DNA of 64,000 nt from Clostridium massiliamazoniense. Lineage in GTDB: Bacteria > Bacillota > Clostridia > Clostridiales > Clostridiaceae. The notes under the pieces were generated by a model. It had not been told where the DNA came from, made no database searches, and saw nothing but the letters and a program-made list of their open reading frames with translations. This document shows, in pieces, positions 46,747 through 56,119 of this stretch. The stretch is from assembly GCF_001403635.1 (NCBI RefSeq), contig NZ_LN879466.1, forward strand, positions 1-64,000, given 5' to 3'. Numbering within the stretch: position 1 is the stretch's first letter; each line of letters opens with the position of its first letter. The position numbers and the translations under genes are program-made.

Positions 46747-47054
46747 AAGAATTAAAAAGTAACTGAAAGCTTTTTGTTTGGTAAGTAATTATATGATTTT
46801 ATTATAGGGCTAGTTTTCTATGAAAGCTTGCTTTATTTTTATCCTTTAAAAGTATTTATAAATTAAAGTGAAGTTAAGTTTATTTCATTAATAAATAATG
46901 TGTAAAAATTTCCTTTTAATATAATAAAATTAAGTTTTAAAAGATATTAAAATCATATATAATAAGATTCTGAATATAAGAAATAGAATTTAATATTAGT
47001 AACTTATTTAGTTACTAATTATATATAAAAGTATACATAAATGGAGGATGTTGA
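46747..47054. other. Gap before the ABC-F gene
   Basis: About 308 bp of A/T-rich DNA. No gene, terminator or attenuator-like leader peptide can be supported. Confidence 0.35.
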
Positions 47055-48611
47055 ATGAGCGTTTTACATGTACAAAACATGAGTCATGGTTTTGGAGATA
47101 GAGCTATTTTTGAAGATGTGTCTTTTAGATTATTAAAAGGTGAACATGTTGGATTAATAGGGGCCAATGGTGAAGGTAAATCAACTTTTATGAACATAAT
47201 AACAGGAAAGTTAATGCCTGATGAAGGTAAAATAACTTGGAGTAATAAGGTAAGAGTTGGTTATATGGATCAACATGCTGAACTTGTTAAAGGACAAACT
47301 ATAAGAGATGTATTAAGAAGTGCATTTAAATATCTTTTCGATATGGAAGAGGAAATGAATGAGCTTTATGGAAGAATGGGAGAAATGTCAGAGGATGAAA
47401 TGAATAAAGCTTTAGAAAGAACAGCTGTTATTCAAGATACCCTAGATAATAATGGATTCTATGTAATTGACCCTAAGGTTGAAGAAGTTGCAGGAGGACT
47501 TGGGCTTAAAGATGTTGGTCTTGAAAAAGATGTAACAGATTTAAGTGGTGGACAAAGAACTAAAGTACTTTTAGCAAAACTTCTTTTAGAAACACCAGAC
47601 ATACTTCTTCTAGATGAGCCTACAAACTATCTTGATGAAGAACATATAGAATGGTTAAAGAGATTCCTTCAAAATTATGATAATGCATTTATATTAATAT
47701 CTCATGATATTCCATTCTTAAATAGTGTAATTAACTTAATTTATCATGTTGAAAATAGAGAATTAACTAGATATGTTGGTGATTACGATAACTTCATGAG
47801 AATATATGAAGCTAATAAAAAACAATTAGAAGCAGCTTATGAAAGACAACAAGCTGAAATAGCTAAACTTGAAGATTTCGTTGCTAGAAATAAAGCTAGG
47901 GTTGCAACAACTGGAATGGCAAAATCAAGACAAAAGAAACTTGATAAAATGGAAAGAATTGAACTTGCAGGAGAAAAACCAAAACCAGAGTTCAACTTTA
48001 GATATGGAAGAACATCAGGAAAAATGATATTCGAAACTAAGGATTTAGTAATAGGATATAATGAACCATTAACAAAACCTCTAAACTTAACAATGGAAAG
48101 AGGTCAAAAAATAGCTCTAGTTGGTTCTAATGGACTTGGAAAAACTACATTACTAAAAAGCTTAATGGGAATAATCAAGCCATTAAGTGGAGAAGTAGAA
48201 CTAGGAGACTATCAACAAATAGGATACTTCGAGCAAGAAATAAAAGACGAAAACTATAGAACATGTATAGATGAAATATGGGAAGAGTTCCCTTCATATA
48301 CACAGTATGAAGTAAGATCAGCACTAGCTAAATGTGGATTAATGACAAAACATATAGAAAGTGCAGTACAAGTCCTAAGTGGAGGAGAACAAGCAAAGGT
48401 TAGACTATGTAAACTAATAAATAGAGATACTAACATACTAATCCTAGACGAGCCTACAAACCACTTAGACGTAGAAGCAAAAGATGAATTAAAAAGAGCT
48501 TTAAAAGAATATAAAGGAACAATACTTTTAGTATGCCACGAACCTGAATTCTATAAAGATGTAGTTACAGATATATGGAATTGTGAAGAGTGGACATTAA
48601 AAATAATATAA
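47055..48611 (+). CDS. ABC-F family ATPase (YbiT-like)
   Basis: 518 residues with two ABC domains and no membrane part. Walker A motifs are GANGEGKST and GSNGLGKTT, signatures LSGGQRTKV and LSGGEQAKV, and Walker B DEPTNYLD and DEPTNHLD. The linker between them (about 240-300) is helical and charged, the P-site tRNA interaction motif. It binds the ribosome. It resembles the housekeeping YbiT group and not the antibiotic-resistance types. TGGAGG precedes the ATG. Confidence 0.9.
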   Translation: MSVLHVQNMSHGFGDRAIFEDVSFRLLKGEHVGLIGANGEGKSTFMNIITGKLMPDEGKITWSNKVRVGYMDQHAELVKGQTIRDVLRSAFKYLFDMEEEMNELYGRMGEMSEDEMNKALERTAVIQDTLDNNGFYVIDPKVEEVAGGLGLKDVGLEKDVTDLSGGQRTKVLLAKLLLETPDILLLDEPTNYLDEEHIEWLKRFLQNYDNAFILISHDIPFLNSVINLIYHVENRELTRYVGDYDNFMRIYEANKKQLEAAYERQQAEIAKLEDFVARNKARVATTGMAKSRQKKLDKMERIELAGEKPKPEFNFRYGRTSGKMIFETKDLVIGYNEPLTKPLNLTMERGQKIALVGSNGLGKTTLLKSLMGIIKPLSGEVELGDYQQIGYFEQEIKDENYRTCIDEIWEEFPSYTQYEVRSALAKCGLMTKHIESAVQVLSGGEQAKVRLCKLINRDTNILILDEPTNHLDVEAKDELKRALKEYKGTILLVCHEPEFYKDVVTDIWNCEEWTLKII

Positions 48612-48639
48612 TGACAACTTAATTTGACAGTTAATAGGA

Positions 48640-48676
48640 ACAGCTTAAACACTAATGTTTAAGCTGTTTTGTTTAA
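48640..48676 (+). terminator. Terminator after the ABC-F gene
   Basis: AACAGCTTAAAC and GTTTAAGCTGTT form a 12-bp perfect stem around ACTAAT, with TTGTTTAAT after it. Confidence 0.88.
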
Positions 48677-48776
48677 TAAGTGGCAAATTAGATTATATTT
48701 TGTTTTAATAGTGTATTAGTGAGCTAAGAAGACTAAGTTCATAACTTTAAGCATATAAATATAGCCTGTAATTATA

Positions 48777-48829
48777 GGTGTAACGTCAGGAAAATGCGAA
48801 TTTACAACGTTAAGAGCATTTTCCTAGCT
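48777..48829 (+). repeat. Tn3-family terminal inverted repeat, element 1 left end, plus intron target
   Basis: The 38 bp at 48777-48814 match the 55386 repeat (CGTCAGGAAAATG, TTTACAAC, TTAAG end) and the general Tn3 38-bp layout ending TAAG. The outer bases GGTGTAA are degenerate against GGGGGAG. Over 48784-48829 the two copies differ at only two of 46 positions. AGGAAAATGC and GCATTTTCCT form a 10-bp stem, and the group II intron starts five bases after it. Confidence 0.82.
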
Positions 48830-50057
48830 GTGTGCCCGGCATGGGCAATAACTTGACGGTGAAAGTCCGTTGTGGGCTTGGTAGTGGGAACCACTAGCTA
48901 ATGACAAGGGTGTCCATCGTGAGGTGGAATCTGAAGGAAGTCGGAGGCAAAGTCTTGGTCTGAGGAATACAAACTACATATAAGGCTTGCTAAGGTTGGA
49001 CGAGTTTGCGGCACAAAACAAAGTCCTACACTACCCGAAACCTTAGAAGTAAATGTAGCAGATATATGAGATGAAGGTTATTGTTCTTACCCGGGGAGAT
49101 CTGATAAATACATTGCTAGTAAAGATGAATTTCTAAAGCAATAACCTATATAGTGATATATAGCTGAATTATCAGAAGTCAGCAGAAGTCATAGTAACTC
49201 CGCTAATCGCGATAGCGGACGAAGGACTGAACTTTAAGGAGGATTCAAATTTTGAAAGTTTCGCAGAATAATCAAAGATTGCAGAAAACTAAATATATAG
49301 GCTCTAGTGCTGAAGATAAAGTGGAGCTTGAAAATAAGCAAAGAGTGCATAGAAATTTCTCGGCAACTTCAAAAGGAGAAACAGGTGAATTTGAGTATGG
49401 CTCATTGGAAAGAATATTATCAAGAGAAAACTTGCTCTTAGCAATGAACAGAGTAATATCTAATAAAGGTAGTCACGGTGTTGACGGAATGACAGTTTAT
49501 GAACTTAAACAATTTCTGAAAACACATTGGCTACAGATTAAGCAGAATATAATTAACAATGAGTATAGACCAATGCCAGTAAGAAGAGTTGAAATACCGA
49601 AACAAAACGGTGGAACTAGACTTCTAGGAATACCAACAGTTTTGGATAGACTTATCCAACAGGCAATAGCACAAGAACTAAATAATATATATGATAGAAA
49701 ATTTTCCGAAAATAGCTTTGGCTTCCGTCCTCAAAGAAGGGCAAAAGAAGCTATTAAACAAGCTGAAAGATTCATTGATGAAGGTTTTAGATGGGTTGTA
49801 GATATAGACTTAGAAAAATTCTTCGATAAAGTAAACCATGATATTTTAATGTATAAACTTTCAAAAGATATTAAGGATAAAAGAACTTTAAAATTAATAA
49901 GAAAATATCTACAGTCTGGGATAATGATAAATGGAGTCGTAATTTCTAACAAAGAAGGAACACCACAAGGTGGACCGCTTAGCCCTTTATTATCTAATAT
50001 TATGTTAGATGATTTAGATAAGGAATTAGAAAAAAGAGGACATAAATTCTGTCGTTA
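48830..50057 (+). mobile_element. Group II intron, 3'-truncated
   Basis: Begins with GTGTGCCCGGC, the group II 5' boundary. AAGGGTGTCC, GGAATCTGAAGGAAG and GTCTGAGGAATAC are conserved domain I stretches seen in many bacterial introns. The 420-nt RNA part is followed by the reverse transcriptase frame inside domain IV. Domains V and VI are absent: sequence homology stops inside the coding region at about 50057, where a transposase relic begins. The intron cannot splice as it is. Confidence 0.9.
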
Positions 50058-50058
50058 G
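49252..50058 (+). pseudogene. ltrA: Group II intron reverse transcriptase/maturase, truncated
   Basis: The first 268 of about 420-480 expected residues. RT motifs up to block 4 are present (RVEIPKQNGGTRLLGIPT, FSENSFGFRPQRRAK, VVDIDLEKFFDKVNHDIL, TPQGGPLSPLLSNIMLDDLD), but the frame stops at HKFCR, just where the catalytic YADD block should follow. Maturase and endonuclease domains are gone. TTG 49252 has AAGGAGG nine bases upstream. The cut is a deletion fused to a tnpA relic, not a point mutation. Confidence 0.9.
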
Positions 50059-51599
50059 TAATCTGAGATTTTGAAAGAGTATTGTGATTAAAATAATATT
50101 CATTTACTCTTCTTAAAATAGTTTCTGGTATAGAACTCGATAACGACATCTTTGAAAAACCTATATTATGGCCATTAGCTAGTAAGGTTGCAATAATAGC
50201 TTGTTGTTTTTGTGAAATACTTGAATAGAAATTTTCATTAAATGCATCTAAAAAATTTGTCCATGTATTTACTTCATAAATCATTTCAGTCATGGTGATT
50301 TTAGGAAAATAACTATATATTTTTGTGATAAACAAACTTTTAGAATCTTTTTCTATATCTAAATTAAACTCTATATCTTTGGGTGGCGAATTAAAAGAAT
50401 TTTTTAGATTTTGTAAAAAAAGAATAGTCTCATCATTCATTGAATCTTTAAAGGGTTCTACTAAATAATAATCTAAACTATTATATTTTCCACTTTCTTT
50501 TACAAATAAATCACCTGAACGTATATTGTCTCTTATAGTATAAATCAATGCAATTTCTATAATTTTTTTACTATAGTTATATTTCTTTATATATTTTTGC
50601 CAATAGCCATTAAAAAAAGAAATATCTAAACTTAACCTTTTTTTATGCTTATAACTAGAAAAATTATTTATTAATTTAATGAGGTCTAATTTAGTATTAC
50701 TATTAAATTTAATATATTTTAATAATTCATTTATATAATTAAATCCTTTATTATTTTTTATTAAAAAATCAATGTCTTCTATTTCGTCAGCTTCAAAATC
50801 ACATTCTTCTTTTAATTTAATTAATGAACTTTTATATTTTTTAAACTCATCAAAATCATTTATTTCAATAAGAGTATCTAGTAGATTCTTCAACTTATTA
50901 AAATTTATTTGATAGTTTTTAAAAATTGTCATATTGTATTTTAAAGCTTTTTTATGATTACGCTTTAAAACTTTATGAGCATAATTACAATTAATTTCAA
51001 TTGCCATATCTACAAAATCTTTTCTTCTAAAATAAAGAAACATTATAAGATACGCATATTTTTTATTTTCATTAGAAAGTCTTTGTATCCTAAATGTATC
51101 TGATTTTTGAATTTCATTTTTAAAACAACTCAATCTACTAGTTGATATAAAATCAAGATTGCAGTTACAATTTAATGAATCAATATATTTTATTTTATCT
51201 AAAATTTCTTTTATACCATAGGAACTTATATTTATTGAAATATTTTTTAACTGAGAAAATTTAGACTCTCTTTCATTAACATTTTCTAGTAAATCATTTA
51301 ACTTTTCTTTATGCTCAATTTGTACTAAGATATTATCATAAATTCTACTCTAATTGTTCTCCAATATAATTTAAAATTTCTATTGGAATATTTTTTTGTA
51401 ATTTATATCCTAAATTTTTTAGTAAAAGATATTGTGTTGCATAGCCAAACTTTAAATTATCTTTTTTTAACTTATTAATATATCTAATTTCATAAGCTTC
51501 AAGTGTAAAATTATCAGTAATATACTTTTTAGATGTTTCTAATTTAAAAAGGTTTTTCTTATCATTCTCTGTAAGGAATCTATATTTTTTAGTAGTCAT
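50058..51599 (-). pseudogene. tnpA: Tn3-family transposase relic, element 1 (N-terminal and middle part)
   Basis: Begins with MTTKKYRFLTENDKK, the DUF4158 N-terminal DNA-binding domain, then a one-base frameshift near 51346 (after GEQLE) and continues as RIYDNILVQIEHK to NIGFSKMSLSSSIPE. That last block aligns with ATLLGMGTNIGLSKMA of element 2. The DDE catalytic domain is missing: the gene is cut near 50058 at the intron junction. The open frame runs on past that to 50000 only by chance. Overlaps the end of tnpR (TACTAA/ATGACT), the ancestral tnpR-tnpA coupling. Confidence 0.85.
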
Positions 51600-52156
51600 T
51601 TTCATCCTCAAATTCATTTAATCTTCTATATAAAGTAGTTTTTGAAACACCAGTTTTTTTTTATAATTTCATTAATTGAATATTGATTTGTACGATAAAG
51701 AGTAATAGCTTCTTTAACAGAATCACTATTCAAACGTGGTCTACCACCCAATCTCCCCCTAACTCTAGCATTTTTAACTCCTTCACGTACTCTTTCAGCA
51801 ATTAATTCTCTTTCAAGTTCTGAAAATATAGATATCATACCAATCATAGCTCTTCCCATAGGAGAATTGGTATCTATTTTTTCTTTAAGTGAAATTAAAG
51901 TAATACTATTATTGTTTAACGTTTCTATCAATTCAATTAAATCTTTTGTTTTTCTCCCTAACTTAGAAAGGGAATATACAATAAGAGTATCATCAGCTCT
52001 TAATTGATCAAATAATTTCATAAATTCTTTTCTATGCATATTTTTTCCTGTAACTTTGTCTGAAAATATTTTATCTACACCATATTCTTCTATTGCATTA
52101 ATTTGTATTTCAAGATTTTGATCTATAGTAGAAACTCTTGCATATCCAAATTTCAT
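51589..52156 (-). pseudogene. tnpR: Serine recombinase (resolvase), element 1, frameshifted at the C-terminus
   Basis: KFGYARVSTIDQN holds the catalytic serine; KVTGKNMHRKEF, DTLIVYSLSKLGR and the helical GRLGGRPRL linker follow. One extra A in a poly-A run (about 51651-51659) shifts the frame in the HTH. Without it the end reads KKTGVSKTTLYRRLNE and stops at 51589, overlapping the tnpA start by 11 bases. The catalytic domain is whole, so a truncated protein without DNA binding could be made. Confidence 0.85.
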
Positions 52157-52264
52157 AATAAACTCCTATCTATAAATTTGTATTAACAAAGGGGGAATTT
52201 GAGAATATTCTGATATATTAAAAATAATTTATCGTTAAAATATTTTTTTGATATAGGAGGATAT
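52157..52264. other. Gap between tnpR relic and sigma gene
   Basis: 108 bp. ATAGGAGG at the end serves the sigma gene. I looked for a right-hand terminal repeat matching 48777 or 55386 and found none. A res site for element 1 is expected here but not evident. Confidence 0.3.
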
Positions 52265-52869
52265 ATGATTAATTTAAATAAAGTATTAGTACAATTAAAA
52301 AAAGGTAATACTGAAAACTTTCATATGATATATACTGAATATTATAATAAAATATTTTTTCTAGTATTAAAAAAATAAAAGATAAAAGTTTATCTGAAGA
52401 TATTACACAAGAAATTTTTATTGATGTTATAAATGGAATAAGAAAGCTTAAAAATATAGAAGCTTTTGATAGTTGGTTGAAAAAAATAACACTAAATAAG
52501 ATTAATATGTATTTAAGGAATTTAATTAAACATAAAAATATTATTCACGGCACAGATGTTAGTGAATTAACTTATATAAAAGATAAAAATTTATCTCAAG
52601 AAGATTTAGTTATACAGGAAGACTATAAGAACCTAATAAGTAAATTTTTAAATAAATTATCTGAGAAAGAAAAAGAAGTTGTTTCATTATTTTATTATGA
52701 TGAACTTTCATTGAAAGAAATATCAATAATAAATAATATTCCAATAGGTACTGTAAAAAGTAGATTATTTTCTGCAAAGAAAAAGCTAAGTTTTTTTATT
52801 AAAAATCTAGCTTTTTCATTTTATAAAATTTATTTTTATGATATGTTTTCGGGGAAAAAATGGTGCTAG
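52265..52869 (+). pseudogene. ECF-type RNA polymerase sigma factor, frameshifted
   Basis: MINLNKVLVQLKKGNTENFH and FHMIYTEYYNKIFFLVLKK form the start of sigma region 2. A TAA then follows because a poly-A run (52368-52374) is one base short; with one more A it reads LKKIKDKSLSEDITQEIFIDV. Region 4 is whole: LSEKEKEVVSLFYYDELSLKE and IPIGTVKSRLFSAKKKL. The far C-terminus (SGKKWC) looks like a join to foreign sequence. No anti-sigma gene follows. The poly-A could also be a phase-variable or misread run. Confidence 0.75.
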
Positions 52870-52950
52870 GTCTTCTGAGGAATGTCAGAAGATAAACCAC
52901 AATAAGAAAACTTTGGAGTTTTATCACAAGAAGCAAAAGGAGAAAGCAGA

Positions 52951-53322
52951 ATGCAAAGATTTATTACAGACGAAAGAACAGGTATCCGATACGAACTCAT
53001 CGGAGATTACTACTATCCCTGCTTGAGTGTGGAAGAAAAGCCTACTCTCTCAAAATATTGGCGATTACGAGAGCGTTATTTAAGAGAGCATAGGGAAATT
53101 TTATATTTCAATCTGCTTACAAGCGGAAAACTATATGAACACCTTGTTGAAATTGATACTTCAGCTTGTAATATGGCGGAGTTTCTAATAAAAGATATGG
53201 CGATAAAGCAAGATGTAACGGAAAAACTAAAAGCGGAGGGTATGATGAGATGGGTCGGACTTATGAATAATATTCGAGCCTGTGCAGATGAGATTGTATT
53301 GAATGATATTGTGTATTCATAA
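52951..53322 (+). CDS. tnpV: TnpV-like transposon-encoded protein
   Basis: 123 residues. KYWRLRERYLREHREILYFNLL, SGKLYEHLVEIDTSA and VTEKLKAEGMMRWVGLMNNIRA (quoted in pieces) match the TnpV protein of Tn4451/Tn4453-type mobilisable elements and conjugative transposons. Base composition is richer in G/C than the flanks. No recombinase or mob gene remains beside it, so it is a remnant; the function of TnpV is unknown. AGGAGAAAG lies upstream of the ATG. Confidence 0.72.
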   Translation: MQRFITDERTGIRYELIGDYYYPCLSVEEKPTLSKYWRLRERYLREHREILYFNLLTSGKLYEHLVEIDTSACNMAEFLIKDMAIKQDVTEKLKAEGMMRWVGLMNNIRACADEIVLNDIVYS

Positions 53323-53341
53323 AAAATACCAGCCGAAAAGG

Positions 53342-53375
53342 AACTGCTGTCGATTGATAGCAGTTTTTCTTTTTC
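53342..53375 (+). terminator. Terminator after tnpV
   Basis: AACTGCT and AGCAGTT pair around GTCGATTGAT, then TTTTCTTTTTC. Confidence 0.8.
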
Positions 53376-53659
53376 GGCAAGTATCCAAGAAGTCATTAGG
53401 TCGTGAGTATAATCGAAGTGGTAAAAAAGTTTGCAAAGATGTGATACAATATATTCAATTAAGAGCGATAAAAAGGAATTTGTGTTAGATATAAACAGAG
53501 CGAGAGGTATAACTAAAAAAGAACTCTTAAACAAGAATGAGTCAGCTTATCTTCAATGGAAATATTGAGTGTAATAGTATTTTGGGTAGCACATTTTCTT
53601 GTTTTCAGTCTGAAAGTGTTCCGTATTTACTGAGGAATATTATTAAACCGATAATGCTG
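53376..53659. other. Remnant sequence between tnpV and tetR
   Basis: No intact gene. A short frame near 53484-53565 (LDINRARGITKKELLNKNESAY) looks like the end of a regulator or mobilisation protein. The higher G/C content continues from tnpV to the SDR gene, so this belongs to the same acquired segment. Confidence 0.4.
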
Positions 53660-54184
53660 CTACTTGCAATTTGTTATACGCATAAACTCTCTTGCCATAT
53701 CTTCAGGACTTTCTTTGGTTCCATTCTCTAACCAATGTATGACCATATTATAAAACGCACCGGAATAGTAATATAATTCATATTTTGAAATAGAATTTGA
53801 AGGCATATCTCCATAGACGTCTATCATAAAGTCATCAATCACAGTAAGTAGAGTTTGCGGTGCTTGTGCATGGTGAAAAGTCAATACAAGGTCAGCGTAC
53901 TTTTTATAAAATTCAAACTTGAAAAGTATAAGCTTTTTATCGTGAAAGTTTTCATCATTTGATGGATTTTCCTCATTATACTTTTTTACCATCTCCATAA
54001 CCCCATAATCAATAATATCTTCAATAGATGAAAAATTACGATAAAAAGATGCTCTTGCAACACCGGATTTTTCAATCAACTCGGTAACCGTTATAGTAGA
54101 CCATTTTTTGATTTGGGATAATTCAATGAGTGCTTTTAATAAATTGTTTTTCACTTTTTGATTTGCTATCATTCTTTTATCCAT
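53660..54184 (-). CDS. TetR-family transcriptional regulator
   Basis: 174 residues. The N-terminal HTH is ITVTELIEKSGVARASFYRNF, followed by a helical ligand domain with a TetR_C-type arrangement (FKFEFYKKYADLVL). AAGGAG precedes the ATG. Divergent from an SDR gene with a 230-bp gap that holds paired GTATC palindromes. Codon use and composition differ from the chromosomal genes on each side and resemble those of conjugative-transposon cargo. It probably represses the SDR gene and itself. Confidence 0.86.
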   Translation of the reverse strand: MDKRMIANQKVKNNLLKALIELSQIKKWSTITVTELIEKSGVARASFYRNFSSIEDIIDYGVMEMVKKYNEENPSNDENFHDKKLILFKFEFYKKYADLVLTFHHAQAPQTLLTVIDDFMIDVYGDMPSNSISKYELYYYSGAFYNMVIHWLENGTKESPEDMAREFMRITNCK

Positions 54185-54204
54185 AAGACATTTCTCCTTG
54201 TTTT

Positions 54205-54261
54205 GTATCAGGTTAGATACTTGAATAAGTAATTAAATGTGGTATGATTAGTATCAGATAC
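54205..54261. promoter_or_regulatory. Candidate TetR operators between tetR and the SDR gene
   Basis: GTATCAGGTTAGATAC (54205-54220) is a palindrome with GTATC arms, and GTATCAGATAC (54251-54261) a compact second version. They lie 20 and 65 bp before the tetR ATG and upstream of the SDR promoter. Confidence 0.55.
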
Positions 54262-54414
54262 ATTATATATCATATCGAATATATATATTTATGTCAAATC
54301 GCTTATTCTATACAAATAGATAGAAAAAATCATATCTAAAGGTTATGATAGATGTATTGAAAAATGATAAATTCTTTTTATGGATTTAAGTGAATGATAG
54401 TAGGAGGATTTAAT

Positions 54415-55191
54415 ATGTCAGACAAATCAATTGCCATCGTAACAGGTGCTAGCGGTGGACTGGGAAAAGAGTTTATAAAATTATTTTCTACTGAAAAAGG
54501 AGTAGAAGAAATTTGGGCTATTGCAAGAAACGAAGATAAACTTGCAAAAATCAAAAGTGAATTTGGCGGAAAAGTTCGCACAGTTCCTATGGACTTGTCC
54601 GATAGAAACAGTTACACAAAACTTAAACAGTTGCTTAATCAGAGTAGTGTCAAAGTTGAGTATCTCGTTAACAGTGCCGGATTTGCAAAGTTTTGTTCAT
54701 ACGATGATATTAGCCTTGAGGAATCGCTTAATATGATTGACCTAAATGTTAATGCTGTTGTAGCAATCGGATTGATTTGCATTCCATATATGAAAGAACA
54801 CAGCCATATTATCAATATTGCTTCTCAAGCTTCTTTTTTTCCTCTTCCATATCAGAATATTTATAGCTCTACAAAAGCATTTGTCCGAAATTATACAAGA
54901 GCATTGAATGTGGAATTAAAGGATAAAGGTATTCATACAACTGCTGTTTGTCCGGGTTTTATAAAAACCGGTCTTTTAGATAGTGCTGTAATCGGTGCAA
55001 AGAAAGGTACTAATAACTTTTTAGGAATGGTAACGCCTGATGTGGTTGCGGCAAAGGCTTTGAAAGATGCGAAAAAGGGAAAGGATATTTCTGTATATGG
55101 ACTGTATGTTAAATTTACACATCTACTTTCAAAGATTGTGCCACAGAAGATTATGATGAAAGTATGGTGTATTCAGCAAAAAATTAAATAA
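54415..55191 (+). CDS. Short-chain dehydrogenase/reductase
   Basis: 258 residues of the classical SDR fold. The NAD(P) loop is VTGASGGLGKE, NSAGFA follows, and the catalytic pair is YSSTK with the upstream Ser in IASQAS. TAGGAGG lies seven bases before ATG 54415; an ATG at 54394 lies across that site. The arginine after the second strand (AIARNEDKL) suggests NADPH. The substrate is unknown. Part of the acquired tetR-SDR pair. Confidence 0.87.
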   Translation: MSDKSIAIVTGASGGLGKEFIKLFSTEKGVEEIWAIARNEDKLAKIKSEFGGKVRTVPMDLSDRNSYTKLKQLLNQSSVKVEYLVNSAGFAKFCSYDDISLEESLNMIDLNVNAVVAIGLICIPYMKEHSHIINIASQASFFPLPYQNIYSSTKAFVRNYTRALNVELKDKGIHTTAVCPGFIKTGLLDSAVIGAKKGTNNFLGMVTPDVVAAKALKDAKKGKDISVYGLYVKFTHLLSKIVPQKIMMKVWCIQQKIK

Positions 55192-55280
55192 AAAATAAGA
55201 TTATAGTAACAAAATAGAGAGTTCTTTCGCTTTTGGCAATAACTTTCAGTTTGTCGGTATGACATAGTTGAAAGACAGAA

Positions 55281-55307
55281 AACATCGTAGAAATACGGTG
55301 TTTTTTG
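55281..55307 (+). terminator. Terminator after the SDR gene
   Basis: AACATCGTA and TACGGTGTT pair (with G-T pairs) around GAAA, then six T residues. Confidence 0.82.
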
Positions 55308-55385
55308 TTACCAAAAATAAACAATTAAATACATAACCACAGGTTAGTACAAATACCTTGTGTGATTTTTTGAAAGGCTTAGAGA

Positions 55386-55438
55386 GGGGGAGCGTCAGGA
55401 AAATGAGAATTTACAACATTAAGAGCATTTTCCTAGCT
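55386..55438 (+). repeat. Tn3-family terminal inverted repeat, element 2 left end, with empty intron site
   Basis: GGGGGAGCGTCAGGAAAATG opens a 38-bp repeat (55386-55423) that ends TTAAG, the right length and ends for Tn3 family. Compared with copy 1, the following AGCATTTTCCTAGCT is present but goes on as TATACCAAGGG, with no intron. Confidence 0.85.
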
Positions 55439-55477
55439 TATACCAAGGGTTTACAGACTTTTTAAAATATTTGTAAC

Positions 55478-56053
55478 TTATACTGTTTTTTCTTCTGAAA
55501 GTCTTCTATAAAGTGATGATTTAGATATATTGGTTATTTTACAAATTTGTTTAACTGTCATGTCACCTTCATGATATAGCTTAATTGCATAATTCATTCC
55601 TTCATGATTCTTGTTATATTTTTTTAATCGGCCTTTATATTTACCTTGAGATTTTGCAATTTCTATTCCTTCTTTTTGTCTCATTTTTATAAGATCTCTT
55701 TCAAGTTGATTGACTCCAGCCATTACAGTTATTAAAAAATCGCTATATGGATTACTTTCAGATAAATCAATCCAGGTATCTTTAAGTGATTTTAAATTTG
55801 CCCCGTTACTCTTAATTTTTTCTATCAACAAAAATAAATCTTTAGTGCTTCTCGTGATTCTAGTTAAATCAGTTACATAAATTGTATCTCCTACTTTTAA
55901 AGTATTAATCATTTCATTTAGTTTTTCTCTATTAATTGTTGCTCCTGAAACTTTTTCTTTGTAAATAAAATCCATTCCAATTTCATTTAATTGTCTAATT
56001 TGTCTTTCTTCATTTTGATCTTGAGAACTTACTCTTACATAACCTAATTTCAT
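55478..56053 (-). CDS. tnpR: Serine recombinase (resolvase), element 2
   Basis: 191 residues, intact. KLGYVRVSSQDQN has the catalytic serine, DTIYVTDLTRITRST and MAGVNQLERDLIKMRQKEG follow, and the HTH is MTVKQICKITNISKSSLYRRL. ATG 56053 has AGGAGTG ten bases upstream. It lies just inside the left terminal repeat and is divergent from tnpA, with a palindromic res-like region between. It resolves the cointegrates that Tn3-type transposition makes. Confidence 0.9.
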   Translation of the reverse strand: MKLGYVRVSSQDQNEERQIRQLNEIGMDFIYKEKVSGATINREKLNEMINTLKVGDTIYVTDLTRITRSTKDLFLLIEKIKSNGANLKSLKDTWIDLSESNPYSDFLITVMAGVNQLERDLIKMRQKEGIEIAKSQGKYKGRLKKYNKNHEGMNYAIKLYHEGDMTVKQICKITNISKSSLYRRLSEEKTV

Positions 56054-56119
56054 TATTTTTTCACTCCTATTCTGAAACAAGTCTTATGGGACTTGACAAA
56101 GGTAGATTCTATCATGTTT

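Noticed and set aside
47055-48611. ABC-F protein as antibiotic resistance determinant
   Set aside because: The linker and overall plan resemble YbiT-type housekeeping factors; nothing in the context suggests resistance.
50000-50057. Last 20 codons of the minus-strand tnpA frame
   Set aside because: They are antisense to the reverse transcriptase gene and read through the junction by chance.
52186-52223. GGGGGAATTTGAG as a right-hand Tn3 terminal repeat of element 1
   Set aside because: Only the G run fits; the CGTCAGGAAAATG core and the TTAAG end are missing.
52265-52869. Toxin-type sigma factor (TcdR/BotR/UviA group)
   Set aside because: Region 4 (EKEVVSLFYYDELSLKEI, PIGTVKSRLF) is that of ordinary ECF factors and no toxin or bacteriocin gene is near.
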